From Verticillium longisporum (Eukaryota > Ascomycota > Sordariomycetes > Glomerellales > Plectosphaerellaceae), in assembly GCA_019188255.1 (NCBI GenBank), contig JAETXT010000014.1, forward strand, positions 496,001-560,000: 64,000 nt of DNA, written 5' to 3'. Below the pieces are notes generated by a model, which had not been told where the DNA came from, did no database searches, and saw nothing but the letters and a program-made list of their open reading frames with translations. Of this stretch, positions 43,680 to 53,223 are shown piece after piece (the stretch's first letter is position 1; each line of letters begins with the position of its first letter). Both the position numbers and the translations under genes were made by a program.

Positions 43680-45415
43680 TTATGCCTCCGGCACCGGGAC
43701 CGTGGTGTTGTTGTGTATCGAGCAACCCAAGCACTGGCAGTCATCACCACAAGGACAGAAGGCTGTCTCTCCCGAGCAGGAATCCCCACCGAATGGATAG
43801 TTGACGAAGAAGAAGTCATTGGCGGAAAGCTCCTCGCCCACGCCAGACGTCGCATCAGAAGGCGTTTGTGGGGCCGTAGGCGATCCGCTCACCTCGCCAT
43901 CCCGAGACGGAGGGAGGTCTGAGGCGCCGTTGATCCCGTCGGCGTGTCCGTTGGTTCCGTTGGCTCCGTTGGCCCCGTCGTTGCCATTCGCAGCGTGCAG
44001 CCCATGGCCGTTGGAGTGATGGTAGGAGTCCTCTACCATGCTCTGCCAGGCTGAGCGGACGTAATCCTGCGTTGCATTGTTGTATGGGTGAGCTGCGCAG
44101 CCGATACACTGGCAACCATCGCCGCATGTGCATTCATGGGATGTCCCCATGTCGTTTACTGGCGAAGCATTCTGACCGTAGACCATCGGCGTCGACATGT
44201 CGTATGACCCATTCGCAGGCAGAGCCTGTCGGTACTGCAACGCCTGCATCGTCTGCCGCCACTGAGCGGGCTGGAGTGGCGTCATGTAGGAGCCGTAGCT
44301 GGCTGGATAGTGGAAGAGCGTCGGCTGGGGGTAGTACTGCTGGAACACCTGCGACGCCAGGGCCGGGGGGGGCTGGAAAGGCGGCATGGCCACTCCGTTG
44401 ATAGGCGGTAGCGGCGTTCCGTTGAGAGTCCCATTCTTCGTCGGGGGCGGGCTCTTGTTCTTCGACGAGCAGCAGCTGCCCGTGCTAGGCTTCGGGGCGA
44501 CCTTTGGGCTGGATTCGGTGCTGGCCGGCGGGGTCGTTGTGGCGCTCTTGGCGCCCCCTGAGCAACAGGAGCCGCCTCCGCCATTCTTCGGGCTGTCTAA
44601 TGCTGAGTTGGCAGTAGGAGGCTTCGGTGCGGCCATGGTCGCCCCTCCGGACTGCTTTTGGACGTCTGGTGGCAGCATGATGGGCGGCATGGAAGTTTGA
44701 TACATGGGGAACACCATATGACTCTGCAAGATTCCATCAGATCCCATCATGGGCATTTGGCCGTACTCCATGCTGGGCCTGGGCGTCGGCATTCCCATGG
44801 CATCCATGCCACCATTTAGGTGTGGTGGTATCGTCTGCGCTGCGTCAAAGGTCGGGATAATGTTGAACTGACTGCTGTCGATGCGGTCTAGTGTGGCGGG
44901 TCCGAAAGACTGTTTTCGGCTGTTGGGTTTGCTGCTTTGCTTCTGGACTCGGTACGATGCACTCGACACGGTGGAGGACCGAGCTGGCGATGTAGGAACG
45001 GCCTCGCTGGCGGGAGACTCGACTTTGATAATGTCGGATTCAGCGGGAGTCGACGGACCGCAATTACACTTCTGCTTCCTCGGGATGGCGGCCGTCACAC
45101 TACCACAGCCGCAGCCACGACTCGGCGGGTGCGGGCATGTGCTCAGAGGCCTGCCGGGTTTCCGCACAGGTACCATGAGGCGCTCATTTGCGTGCGTGCA
45201 TTTGGTGGAACGATGGCCGCGGATACATGGCTCGCTGCAAGGGGGCGGGTGACAGGTCAGTGGGGTGGTTGGAGGTAGGAGAAGAGGGCGCTTTGGAGAT
45301 TCGACGGGGGAAGAGAAGACTTCAGCAAAGAGAAGGCTACAGGAACGATGACAAGGGATATATGAAATGAGGTGTGAACATACCAGGCCATCTTCTGACC
45401 GTTGATGAGCGGCAT
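43680..45415 (-). CDS. Copper-fist transcription factor (Cuf1/GRISEA/Mac1-like)
   Basis: Two exons, 45384..45415 and 43680..45234, encode 528 residues. The 32-nt first exon supplies MPLINGQKMA, so the copper fist is MPLINGQKMACEPCIRGHRS followed by TKCTHANERLMVPVRKPGRP. Its zinc ligands sit at C11-x2-C14-x8-C23-x-H25, with the minor-groove motif PGRP. The C-terminal half has two copies of a copper-sensing-type motif, C-x-C-x3-C-x-C-x2-C (CTCGDGCQCIGC and CPCGDDCQCLGC), plus two CC-containing spots (GSCCSGG, GSCCSSKNK). Such proteins sense Cu(I) in the nucleus and control copper and iron uptake genes. The middle is Pro/Gln/Asn-rich, with an NGANGANGTNGH repeat. The upstream region is pyrimidine-rich in the gene's direction. 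Confidence 0.93.
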
Positions 45416-47299
45416 GGTGGGCTGATTTTGAGATGTGTGTCAAGAGGAGGATTGCAATCACCAAGCCAGACGATTGTCGATCAAAGCGAGAGGCCGCTGA
45501 CAAGAGGGCGGCGAGTGGGCGTGAACCGGGGGCGCAGAGGGGCTATTGACGGAGTAGGCGTCGTGATCGTGGTCGTGGATACAGACAATAGGCAAAGTTG
45601 AGCCCCGACGCACGAACCAGAGCTCTTGTCGCAGACGAGGGCCAGGAACTGGGTTTTCGCTCTCCGTGTTGATTCGGAAGGTATCGAGCAACGTCGGGTT
45701 GCGGAAGGAGGTCGCAGGGTAAGAAATGCCGAGAAAGTTTGTCGAAGGGACGGGGGAGCGGACGGAGAAAACGCGGTGCACCGTTGGACGGCCGCTGGAT
45801 GAGAGAGGGGGGGGGTTAATCTCAAGCGACGGCAAGGCAAGGCAAGGCGAAGCAGAGGCAGAACATGGATGAGCAAGGCGCGGCCCCACGTGAGGGGAGG
45901 GAGGGGGGCAGGTAGTGGGCGGGTATCTTGCGCGGTAAGCAAGTAGAAAGTCGACCTGGTGTCTGGCGGCACGGCTCCTGAGGGACGCGGATCAGGGTCC
46001 TCCTCACATAGGTAGGTAGCCTTGTCTGGTGCGTTAGAGAGTGTAAGCGGGCAGCTGGCGATCGGGGAAATAATGGTCTGGTTCTCGTCGGGCGAGCGTG
46101 CGCACGAGAAGGCGTAGGCAGGCGTGAGAGGAGGGGGAAGACGAAAGTCGACAGAGGTAAGGGTGTCAGGTATCACGAGGAGAAAGCAGGCTAGCCTCCT
46201 GGATCTGTCCCGGCGGCCGATGGCGTGGGGCGGCGCGGTCTTGGATGCGGTCGGACAGAGAAATGTTGGTGCTGGAGCTGTTTTTGGCTGGCTCGCCGTT
46301 CTTTGGCGTTGTGCGTTCGTGTCGTGCCAGGTAGTCGAAAAAGGCTACAAGATGGGCGAAGACGTGGACTTTTGACGGAATAGCGTCAGGCTGTAGAGAC
46401 ACGGGACAGCGGGTGGTGAGGTCAACGCATGGTGCAATGATGTCTCCTCTCACGCGCGCGCGCCCTCTCTCTCTCTTTTCCTCTCTCACACAGGCGAGGA
46501 CAAGGAACGGATGAAAAATCGGAGTTGCTGTCCAAGGCGCCGGCGCTCGCAGTTGGAGGGGGGGTGGTGGTTCTCGACTCGGCTGGGGACGGGGGGATGT
46601 CGTGGTGAGACGGGGATGAGAAAGCATCGATCAAGTGCGGCCCAGAGCCTGGAGCTGGAGGGGGTGGGGTTGGAAGGTGGGACCCAGGGGTGCTTCCAAT
46701 CTGGCCCTCCCTGCCTGCCTGTTCGGCCCCCCAAAGAACCCCTGAAACGAAGGCCGGCGGAGGCATGGAGGCAGTGACGGTGGGCAGGAGCTGGCAAGAA
46801 GCTGGCAAGCCTCCCCCACCTGCCCCCACGCGTCCTTGCCGCAAACAGGCAAACGGGTGTCCGAACAGCAGTGACAAGGGGCGCCCAACAGACAGAAGTG
46901 AGCAAGTTTTCGGGATTGGGTGCACTGACAACACCCGTTCCTCGACTCCACCTAGGTCCGTCCTGGTCCTGCTCTTTGCCTCAAAGACTTTGCCAACACC
47001 TCTTTTCACTGCTAGCAGAAGGACAGTCTTCGTCAAACGTGCCAGTCCACGGCGATCCAAAACCGCCGGTTGAATCCCAAGAGGGTCCCTTGTAGACGCC
47101 ATTCCTACTTGCTATGCGGCAGACCATCTCGCTTCTGCTTTGAATACATCACGGCACCGGCTCGGAACTCGGCCCATCACGGCCTTCACTGCATGGGATG
47201 GATGGGTTGTATGTGCGTGCGGGTGCGGGTGCGGGTGCAGGTGGTAGAGAATGTGAGCAGGTTGCCATCTCGTCTCTCCGTCCGCCCCTCCGTCATCCA
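45416..47299. other. Upstream region of the copper-fist gene
   Basis: About 1.9 kb, G/A-rich on the plus strand (C/T-rich in the gene's direction), as expected of a long promoter and 5' leader. A palindromic CACGTG lies near 45887. No gene is supported; open frames here are low-complexity. Confidence 0.5.
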
Positions 47300-47309
47300 C
47301 TCTGGCTCG
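47300..47309. repeat. Probable target-site duplication, left copy (Mutator-like element)
   Basis: CTCTGGCTCG directly before the left inverted repeat recurs at 52587-52596, one base beyond the right end. Confidence 0.65.
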
Positions 47310-47470
47310 AGGACGGTTATTTGCTCGGCCCTTGTTAGTTATTTGTTCTGCCTAATAGGGGGAAAGCCATAAAAGACAAGGGAAAAGCTATAAATATAGC
47401 TCTATTACTAAAATTAGCTATAGCGTCGATATACTTATCCTTTTCTCTTATATACTCGAGTCTCTCGATA
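47310..47470 (+). repeat. 161-bp terminal inverted repeat, left (MULE)
   Basis: Pairs without gaps with 52425-52585 in inverse orientation; nearly all differences are transitions. Confidence 0.88.
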
Positions 47471-48572
47471 ATTTAAGAGTAGAAGACTAGCTATAGCTAG
47501 CTAATAGATTAATATAGGGCTAGTTAGTAGCCCCTAAGGCTCTCTAAGGCTCTATAATTACCCTATCTATCTATTAAGTTATTAACCCCCTCTAATATAA
47601 TAATAGTACTAAGTATACCTATTTTAAGCCTTCTAGATATTATTAATATATTATTTTATTATTAAACGAAGCCTTTATAATACTTCCTTTACTAATAAAT
47701 CTATTAGCTATTATTAAGGCTATTATTAAGAGTCCTATTATCTCCTTTATTATATATATATATAAAGAGCTACTTAAAACTATTTATAATTATTATATTT
47801 ACTATAAATATAGGTTAATTATAGAATAGATTTAATAGAAGATTAATAGAATTATAAATAGCTTAATAATATAGATAAAGCTCCTTTACGATTAAAGGAA
47901 AGCTAGACCCTCTATATTAAAGGGTCTCTAATAGAAGCCCTCCTCTAAAATTAATTACCTATAGCGAGGAACCCTCGAATAAGAGGTAGATAGCTAATAG
48001 AGATATATCCCTATCTTATTAGATAATTATTATAATTATTCTACTATTTAAGAGGGAGGATTTAGTATATTACTTATAATTCGAAGGGCTTCTTATAATC
48101 GTAATATTATAAATTATATTAATATATTTATATTAATCGGTTAATTAATTAATAAGTAAATTATTTAATAGATTATAAAGGAATATATAAATAAAAGCTA
48201 AAATATCCTCTTATTTAATAATAATATAAGGAATTAATAGATTTAGCTATAGAGGGCTTAATAAAGCTATTATTCTCCTATTTAATTATTTATTAACGAT
48301 CTTAAATAGAATAAAGATATATATTATTATATTATATATTAAAATCCTATTATATAAAAGATCGATTATATTTTCTAGATTTACTTTTAATATAATTAAT
48401 TATAGAAATAGAATATTAACCTCTTATTAATAAATTCTATATATTAAATGAATTATCTATATTTAAAAGCTTTATTTATAATTTATTAAGAAGCTTCCTT
48501 TTAATTAAAAACTATAAATAAATTATTATAATATATTTCTTCTTTAAATGAATAAAATAATAATAATTTATA

Positions 48573-48618
48573 ACGTAATCCACAAGCGAGTGGTTCACCC
48601 ATGCGAGTGGTTCACTTC
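48573..48618 (+). repeat. 46-bp terminal inverted repeat, left (pogo)
   Basis: Contains a direct repeat inside it: GCGAGTGGTTCAC at 48586-48598 and again at 48603-48615, period 17. The same arrangement occurs in the right repeat. Confidence 0.9.
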
Positions 48619-48679
48619 ACCCCGACCCGACAAACATTCCGAGGAAAACCTCAACCCAAACGCCGTAAATCAATTAAAA

Positions 48680-50333
48680 TCACTCCTCCTCGTCTTTTGC
48701 AGACGATGAGATAGCTACCTGACAAGTTCTCGCGTTGTGGCCGGTCTTCCCGCATACGCTACAGCATCGTTTCTTCGGCTGGGACCACGACGCGGGACCC
48801 GGGTTCTGCAGCGTTTCCTCTTTTATCTGGATATCTACTTCCTTCTGAGCAATCTTGTCCTGTCCCTCGCCTACAGCCATGCTTCCTCCTTCCCGGAGAC
48901 GTAGCTTTTGGCCCTCCGGCGTCGGCTTAGTGTAGCATTTTCCTCTCGAAGGATCATAACCTCTGACTTCAAAAGAGCGATCTGGTGCATAACACCCCGC
49001 GTCCCCTTCGCAAGATAGTCAACAGCATCTAAAATTGACGTTGGGGAGCTTCCCTGGTGGCGTGAGATTCGCCCTTTGATGAAGTCAGTCTGGGAACCTG
49101 CCTCGAGCAGGTTAGTGGGCGTCTTAGAGACCCAAGAATCACGCTCCCCGTGGGACGTCCCCGGAGGCGTCGTCGTCCTCAACCTCACATCCAGCTTTGA
49201 CAGGACTGTTTCCGGGTTATGGGGGACAAGCCCCGCTCCTCGAAAGCCTCCCTGGATGTTTTTTCTGTCATTGCTTGCTGAAATGCAGCCGAAAACGCCG
49301 GGAAGAAGTCCTCTTTGCTGATGTGCGTTGTACCCGCCCTCATCCTATCCTCGATTTGCCGACCGTATGCTTTCTTTAGTGGGCCAAAACACCCAACATC
49401 GAGAGGCTGGAGTAGATGTGACGAATGAGGAGGCATACAGAGTGTGATGATGTTGTTCTCCTTGCAGTAGAGTTCGAAGTCGACCGAGTGGTGACTTTCG
49501 TGGCCATCCAGGATCAGTAGGCGATAACCGCCCGAAGTACGGGACTTTGTATGCCTGTCAAAATGCCGAATCCATTCCAGACCAATATCATTCGTCGTCC
49601 AGCCGTTTGGAGATGTTGCGATTCTCCAGTCGCGAGAAATCGCGTCGTCCTGGTACCAGCTCGAGAGGTGGTACTTGCCCGAAACCACGATGAACGGCGG
49701 GACGGAGAAACCCAACGCGCCAACGCCCTGGATCACCGTAACCCATTCCCGGTTGCCTGGCTGCCTCATCTTCACATTGGACCGTCTTTCCGAACTGGTC
49801 ACGACCATTCCGTTGGCGATAACGCCCATCTGGAAGCCGGTCTCGTCAAAGTTGTACATGTCAGCCTCTTGGATGCCGTACTTGGCGATCATGTTATGCA
49901 CGAGGCGGAACCACGCGTTTATCGCGTCCGGATCTTCGCATTGGGCCCTCTTGTAGTCGTACTTGCGAAAGAAACGCGTCCGGAGCTCTGGTTGCCGTTT
50001 GACGAAGTTTGCGGCCCAGTTCTTCCCGACGCGTGGCGCGTCACGGTCGGCAAGCAGGCGATTCGCCATATCTCCGACCTCACCCAACCGGGGAGGGTAA
50101 GATCGCGCATCTAGGTCAAGGATATATTCGACAATAGTTTTCTCTTCTAGTACTGTTAATTTGGCAGAATTGGGCGGGCTTTCGCGTCGGGAGGGTTTGC
50201 CCTTCTGGCGTCGGAGGAGCGTCGTTAAGGGGACGGTGTAGATCCTCGCAGCACTCCGGGCGCTTAGGTTCGGGTCATTGTCCATAGCTTGGATAGCAAG
50301 GAATAATTGACCTTCTTTTGAAAGAGTCTCCAT
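48680..50333 (-). pseudogene. pogo/Fot1 transposase (DDE_1), interrupted by two frameshifts
   Basis: Starts METLSKEGQLFLAIQAM, with an N-terminal psq-type helix-turn-helix (residues about 1-55), a CENP-B/Tc5-type DNA-binding domain (VGKNWAANFVKRQPELRTRF) and the catalytic DDE_1 core. Asp residues are visible in YNFDETGF, LILDGHESHHS and LLQPLDVGCFGPLKKAYG. The frame breaks at the G5 run 49221-49225 (after GLSP) and again near 48888-48889, each consistent with one missing base. Reading then continues through a coiled region to a C-terminal zinc knuckle, CSVCGKTGHNARTC (C-x2-C-x4-H-x4-C). Because essential genes in this window show similar breaks, the element may be intact in the organism. Confidence 0.88.
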
Positions 50334-50385
50334 CGCGGGCGGAGGTGGAATCTGTAGAATTCAGGTGTAGGTCGTGGGCCCGGGC

Positions 50386-50431
50386 GAAGTGAACCACTCG
50401 CTTGGGTGAACCACTCGCTTGTGGATTACGT
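50386..50431 (-). repeat. 46-bp terminal inverted repeat, right (pogo)
   Basis: Inverse copy of 48573-48618 with one mismatch between the two internal GCGAGTGGTTCAC units. Confidence 0.9.
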
Positions 50432-52424
50432 TATATTATTTAATTACTATTTTATACTCTTTTCTAATAAGAGTATTAATATATATATATAAGTAATTAC
50501 TTATATAAAGGAGGTAATAGAGAAGGAGAATATTAAGGCCTTTAATATTATAATTATAGATTTCGATTAGAAGCTTAAAAATACTCTTAAAAATATATTC
50601 CCTTATCTTTTATAGTAAATTTATATATAGTATATAAATAATAACGTTCTCTTTTATATAAGAAGGAAATAGAATAGCTATTTAGAAGGTAGTATTATAA
50701 TTAAAGGTATTTAAAGTAACTATTTAAATAATTATTTCTATTTAATATATTAATTATATTAATTTAATTAAATAGATAATAATATAATAGAAAACTCTAA
50801 TATTAGTAAAATCGATAAAAATAGCTTAATAATAAAAGTATTCCTAATTATTAATTTAATACTTAATACTATAGATAATAGAAATAGTCGATAATATTTA
50901 AATTCTATATAATTATTATTAGATTTATTATTAGATTAATCTCTTAATAGCTTCTTATTCGCTTAAAAGTAATATATTAATACTAAAATAGAAGGGGTAT
51001 TCTATATTATATAGGCCTCCCTCTATTATAGGTTTAATCCTAAATAGCCTAGTTTATTTACTTCCTTCCTTCTCTTTATATTCCTAATTAAAAGGCTAAT
51101 ATCCTAATTATAGAGCTTATTTATTACTTAAATACTATTTAGCTATTATTCTATATATAATTCTATACATTTTCTATTAAGAGATTCTAAAATTATAGTT
51201 TTAGAATTACGTCTTTAATCGAAGGAGCTTATATTAAGCTTAAGAGCTACCTTCTAAGAAGTAAAAGCTATATTAACCTCTATACTTTATAAGAATAAAT
51301 TATCTAAATAATTAATAAGAAAAAAGAATAATATAAAACTTTAATTTAATTATAAATATACTATTTTAATATTAAATTCTAATAAGAATAGATTATAAAA
51401 TAGCTTATCTTTCTTATATCCTTTAAAGCCCTCGAGAAGATATAAGAGGAGCTATAAATAGCTTCGAGAGCTAGGAATTTAGATTAATAATAATTCTAAT
51501 TACTCCTCTATTTTAATAATTTTATTAAATAATAAAGGCTATTCTATTATTATATACTATATTCCTATTTATCTCTTAATTAGCTATTAACCTTTAAGGA
51601 TATCTTATTATATTAATAGTTTAATTAGGATATTATAAGCTTAATTATCTATTCTCCTTCCCTCTTCTAGCTTCTAAATATTAATTCTATTATAAATAGG
51701 CTATCCTCTAAAAGGCTTATAAAGAAGCCCTCGAACCGCTTCTAAATAAAGTCTTAAAGGGTATAGAATATATTAAGTAGGAATACCTCTAGCGCCTCTA
51801 AGAGGAAGATATTAATAATACTTCTATTATAGGGCCCTATAATACCCTAGGTTCTCTCGCCTCTATTACTTAAACTATTACTTCTAGCTAAGTATTATCG
51901 GAGTAGGAGCAATTAGAACTATTAGAATTATATTCTATATTAACCTAGCTTTAGAAATATACCCCTATTATCTAGTTAAGGAAGAAGAGGAAGATTAATA
52001 GCGATAAATAGATAGAACTTATTATAATATAATTAATGACCTTTATAGAATCGTCTTATTAATAGGAAGCTATATAATGTCTCTTAGCTAAGGAGTAGAT
52101 ATATAATACCTCTCTATAATTATAGCTACTATTAATAGCTACTATTATATAGCTACTTTAAAGTATACTATAATTCTAGTAATAGATATAATAGTAATTC
52201 TAAGGCGAATAGCCTAAGCTATTTACTCTAGGGGCCTTTAGAGACTATAATAGCTATTACTAGTAATAGGGAGGGTTCTAAATAGCCTCTAATTAAGCTT
52301 AATTTAGTATTCACTATAGTCTTTCTAATATCCTAATTTATAATATAAAGAAATTAATACTAGCTACTTTAAAGCTATTAAAAGCTATTAATAGCTATTT
52401 AGTAATTCGCTTACTTTACTATTC

Positions 52425-52585
52425 TATCGAGAGACTCGAGTATATAAGAGAAAAGGATAAATATATCGATGCTATAGCTAATTTTAATAGTAGAGCTATA
52501 TTCGTAGCTTTCCCCTTATCTATTATAGCTTTTCCCCTATTAGGCAGAGCAAATAACTAATAAGGGCCGAGCAAATAACCGTCCT
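52425..52585 (-). repeat. 161-bp terminal inverted repeat, right (MULE)
   Basis: Inverse copy of 47310-47470, sharing the outer 24 bases exactly and the inner 35 bases ending CTCGAGTCTCTCGATA. Confidence 0.88.
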
Positions 52586-52586
52586 C

Positions 52587-52596
52587 CTCTGGCTCG
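52587..52596. repeat. Probable target-site duplication, right copy (MULE)
   Basis: CTCTGGCTCG, matching 47300-47309, separated from the element end by one C. Counting that base as part of it gives an 11-bp duplication with one mismatch. Confidence 0.65.
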
Positions 52597-53223
52597 CCAA
52601 CGAAGGGGGTTATACATCCATCCATGTCATCCTACTTTCTCTGACGTCGGCCAATCCTACCTTTTGTCGTCGTTGTCCTAAACCAAAGGTACCGACAGCG
52701 GTTCGAGCCCAGAAGGGTGTTGACACTAATGTTGACAAGATTGTCTGCAGCCATGGGTCACGTCACATGGGCGCCTCGACCATAGATCTGCTCTAATATC
52801 CAGTCCGCTACCCGTCCACGAGCAGCCCTACATCATCGACGGTGGCGGATTTGCAGCATCTTAAACACTTACAATCCCTCCACGAAGTGGCGTTATGCTG
52901 ACCTCCAGGGTCCCAACACTGACATGCACCTCACTCTATTCATCCTGGTTGGCCGTCGCTCCTGGGGACCCAGGTACCGCGGCCGACCCTTGACCACTGC
53001 ATATTTCGTCACCGGAACCGCTCCATTGGGGGTGGCCTCAGCTAAAGTCCAGATGAGGCAATTAAAATCGAAGCCTGGCCCCTCATGGTGTCTGGGTATC
53101 TCGCCTCGATCATGTTGCGTCGGGCCCTCAAACGCGCGAACATGTCACACGCGTGTCGAGCGGCTGCTGCATATTAACAGCCCACCACCAACCAACCCAG
53201 AGTCCTTTTTCCGTCGCAAACCT
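52597..53223. other. Intergenic region
   Basis: About 0.6 kb between the transposon and the 3' end of the U2SURP gene. An open frame runs from 52924 into the antisense of that gene and is not a gene. Confidence 0.5.

Larger units (their letters stand above)
48573..50431 (-). mobile_element. pogo/Fot1-type Tc1-mariner element nested in the MULE
   Basis: A 1,859-bp unit of normal GC content bounded by 46-bp inverted repeats (48573-48618 and 50386-50431) with one mismatch, beginning ACGTAATCCACAAGCG. TA dinucleotides flank both sides (48571-48572 and 50432-50433), the usual target duplication. It encodes one DDE transposase on the minus strand. Unlike the surrounding DNA it shows no obvious RIP-type decay, so it inserted later or has been a single copy. 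Confidence 0.92.
47310..52585. mobile_element. RIP-mutated Mutator-like element (MULE) relic carrying a nested pogo element
   Basis: Both ends share a 161-bp inverted repeat without gaps (47310-47470 and 52425-52585), starting AGGACGGTTATTTGCTCGG. About 13 of 161 positions differ, all but one of them transitions. A 10-bp direct repeat flanks the unit. Long inverted repeats plus a 9-11-bp duplication are typical of Mutator-like elements, known in fungi as Hop. Without the nested insertion the unit is about 3.4 kb. It is extremely AT-rich with dense stops and no readable transposase, as expected after repeat-induced point mutation. The superfamily assignment rests on structure only. Confidence 0.82.

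Noticed and set aside
48573..48618. Spaced direct repeats as a CRISPR-like array
   Set aside because: Only two copies inside a transposon end, in a eukaryotic genome.
47310..52585. AT-rich island as mitochondrial insert or centromere fragment
   Set aside because: The 161-bp inverted ends and flanking direct repeats show it is a transposable element.
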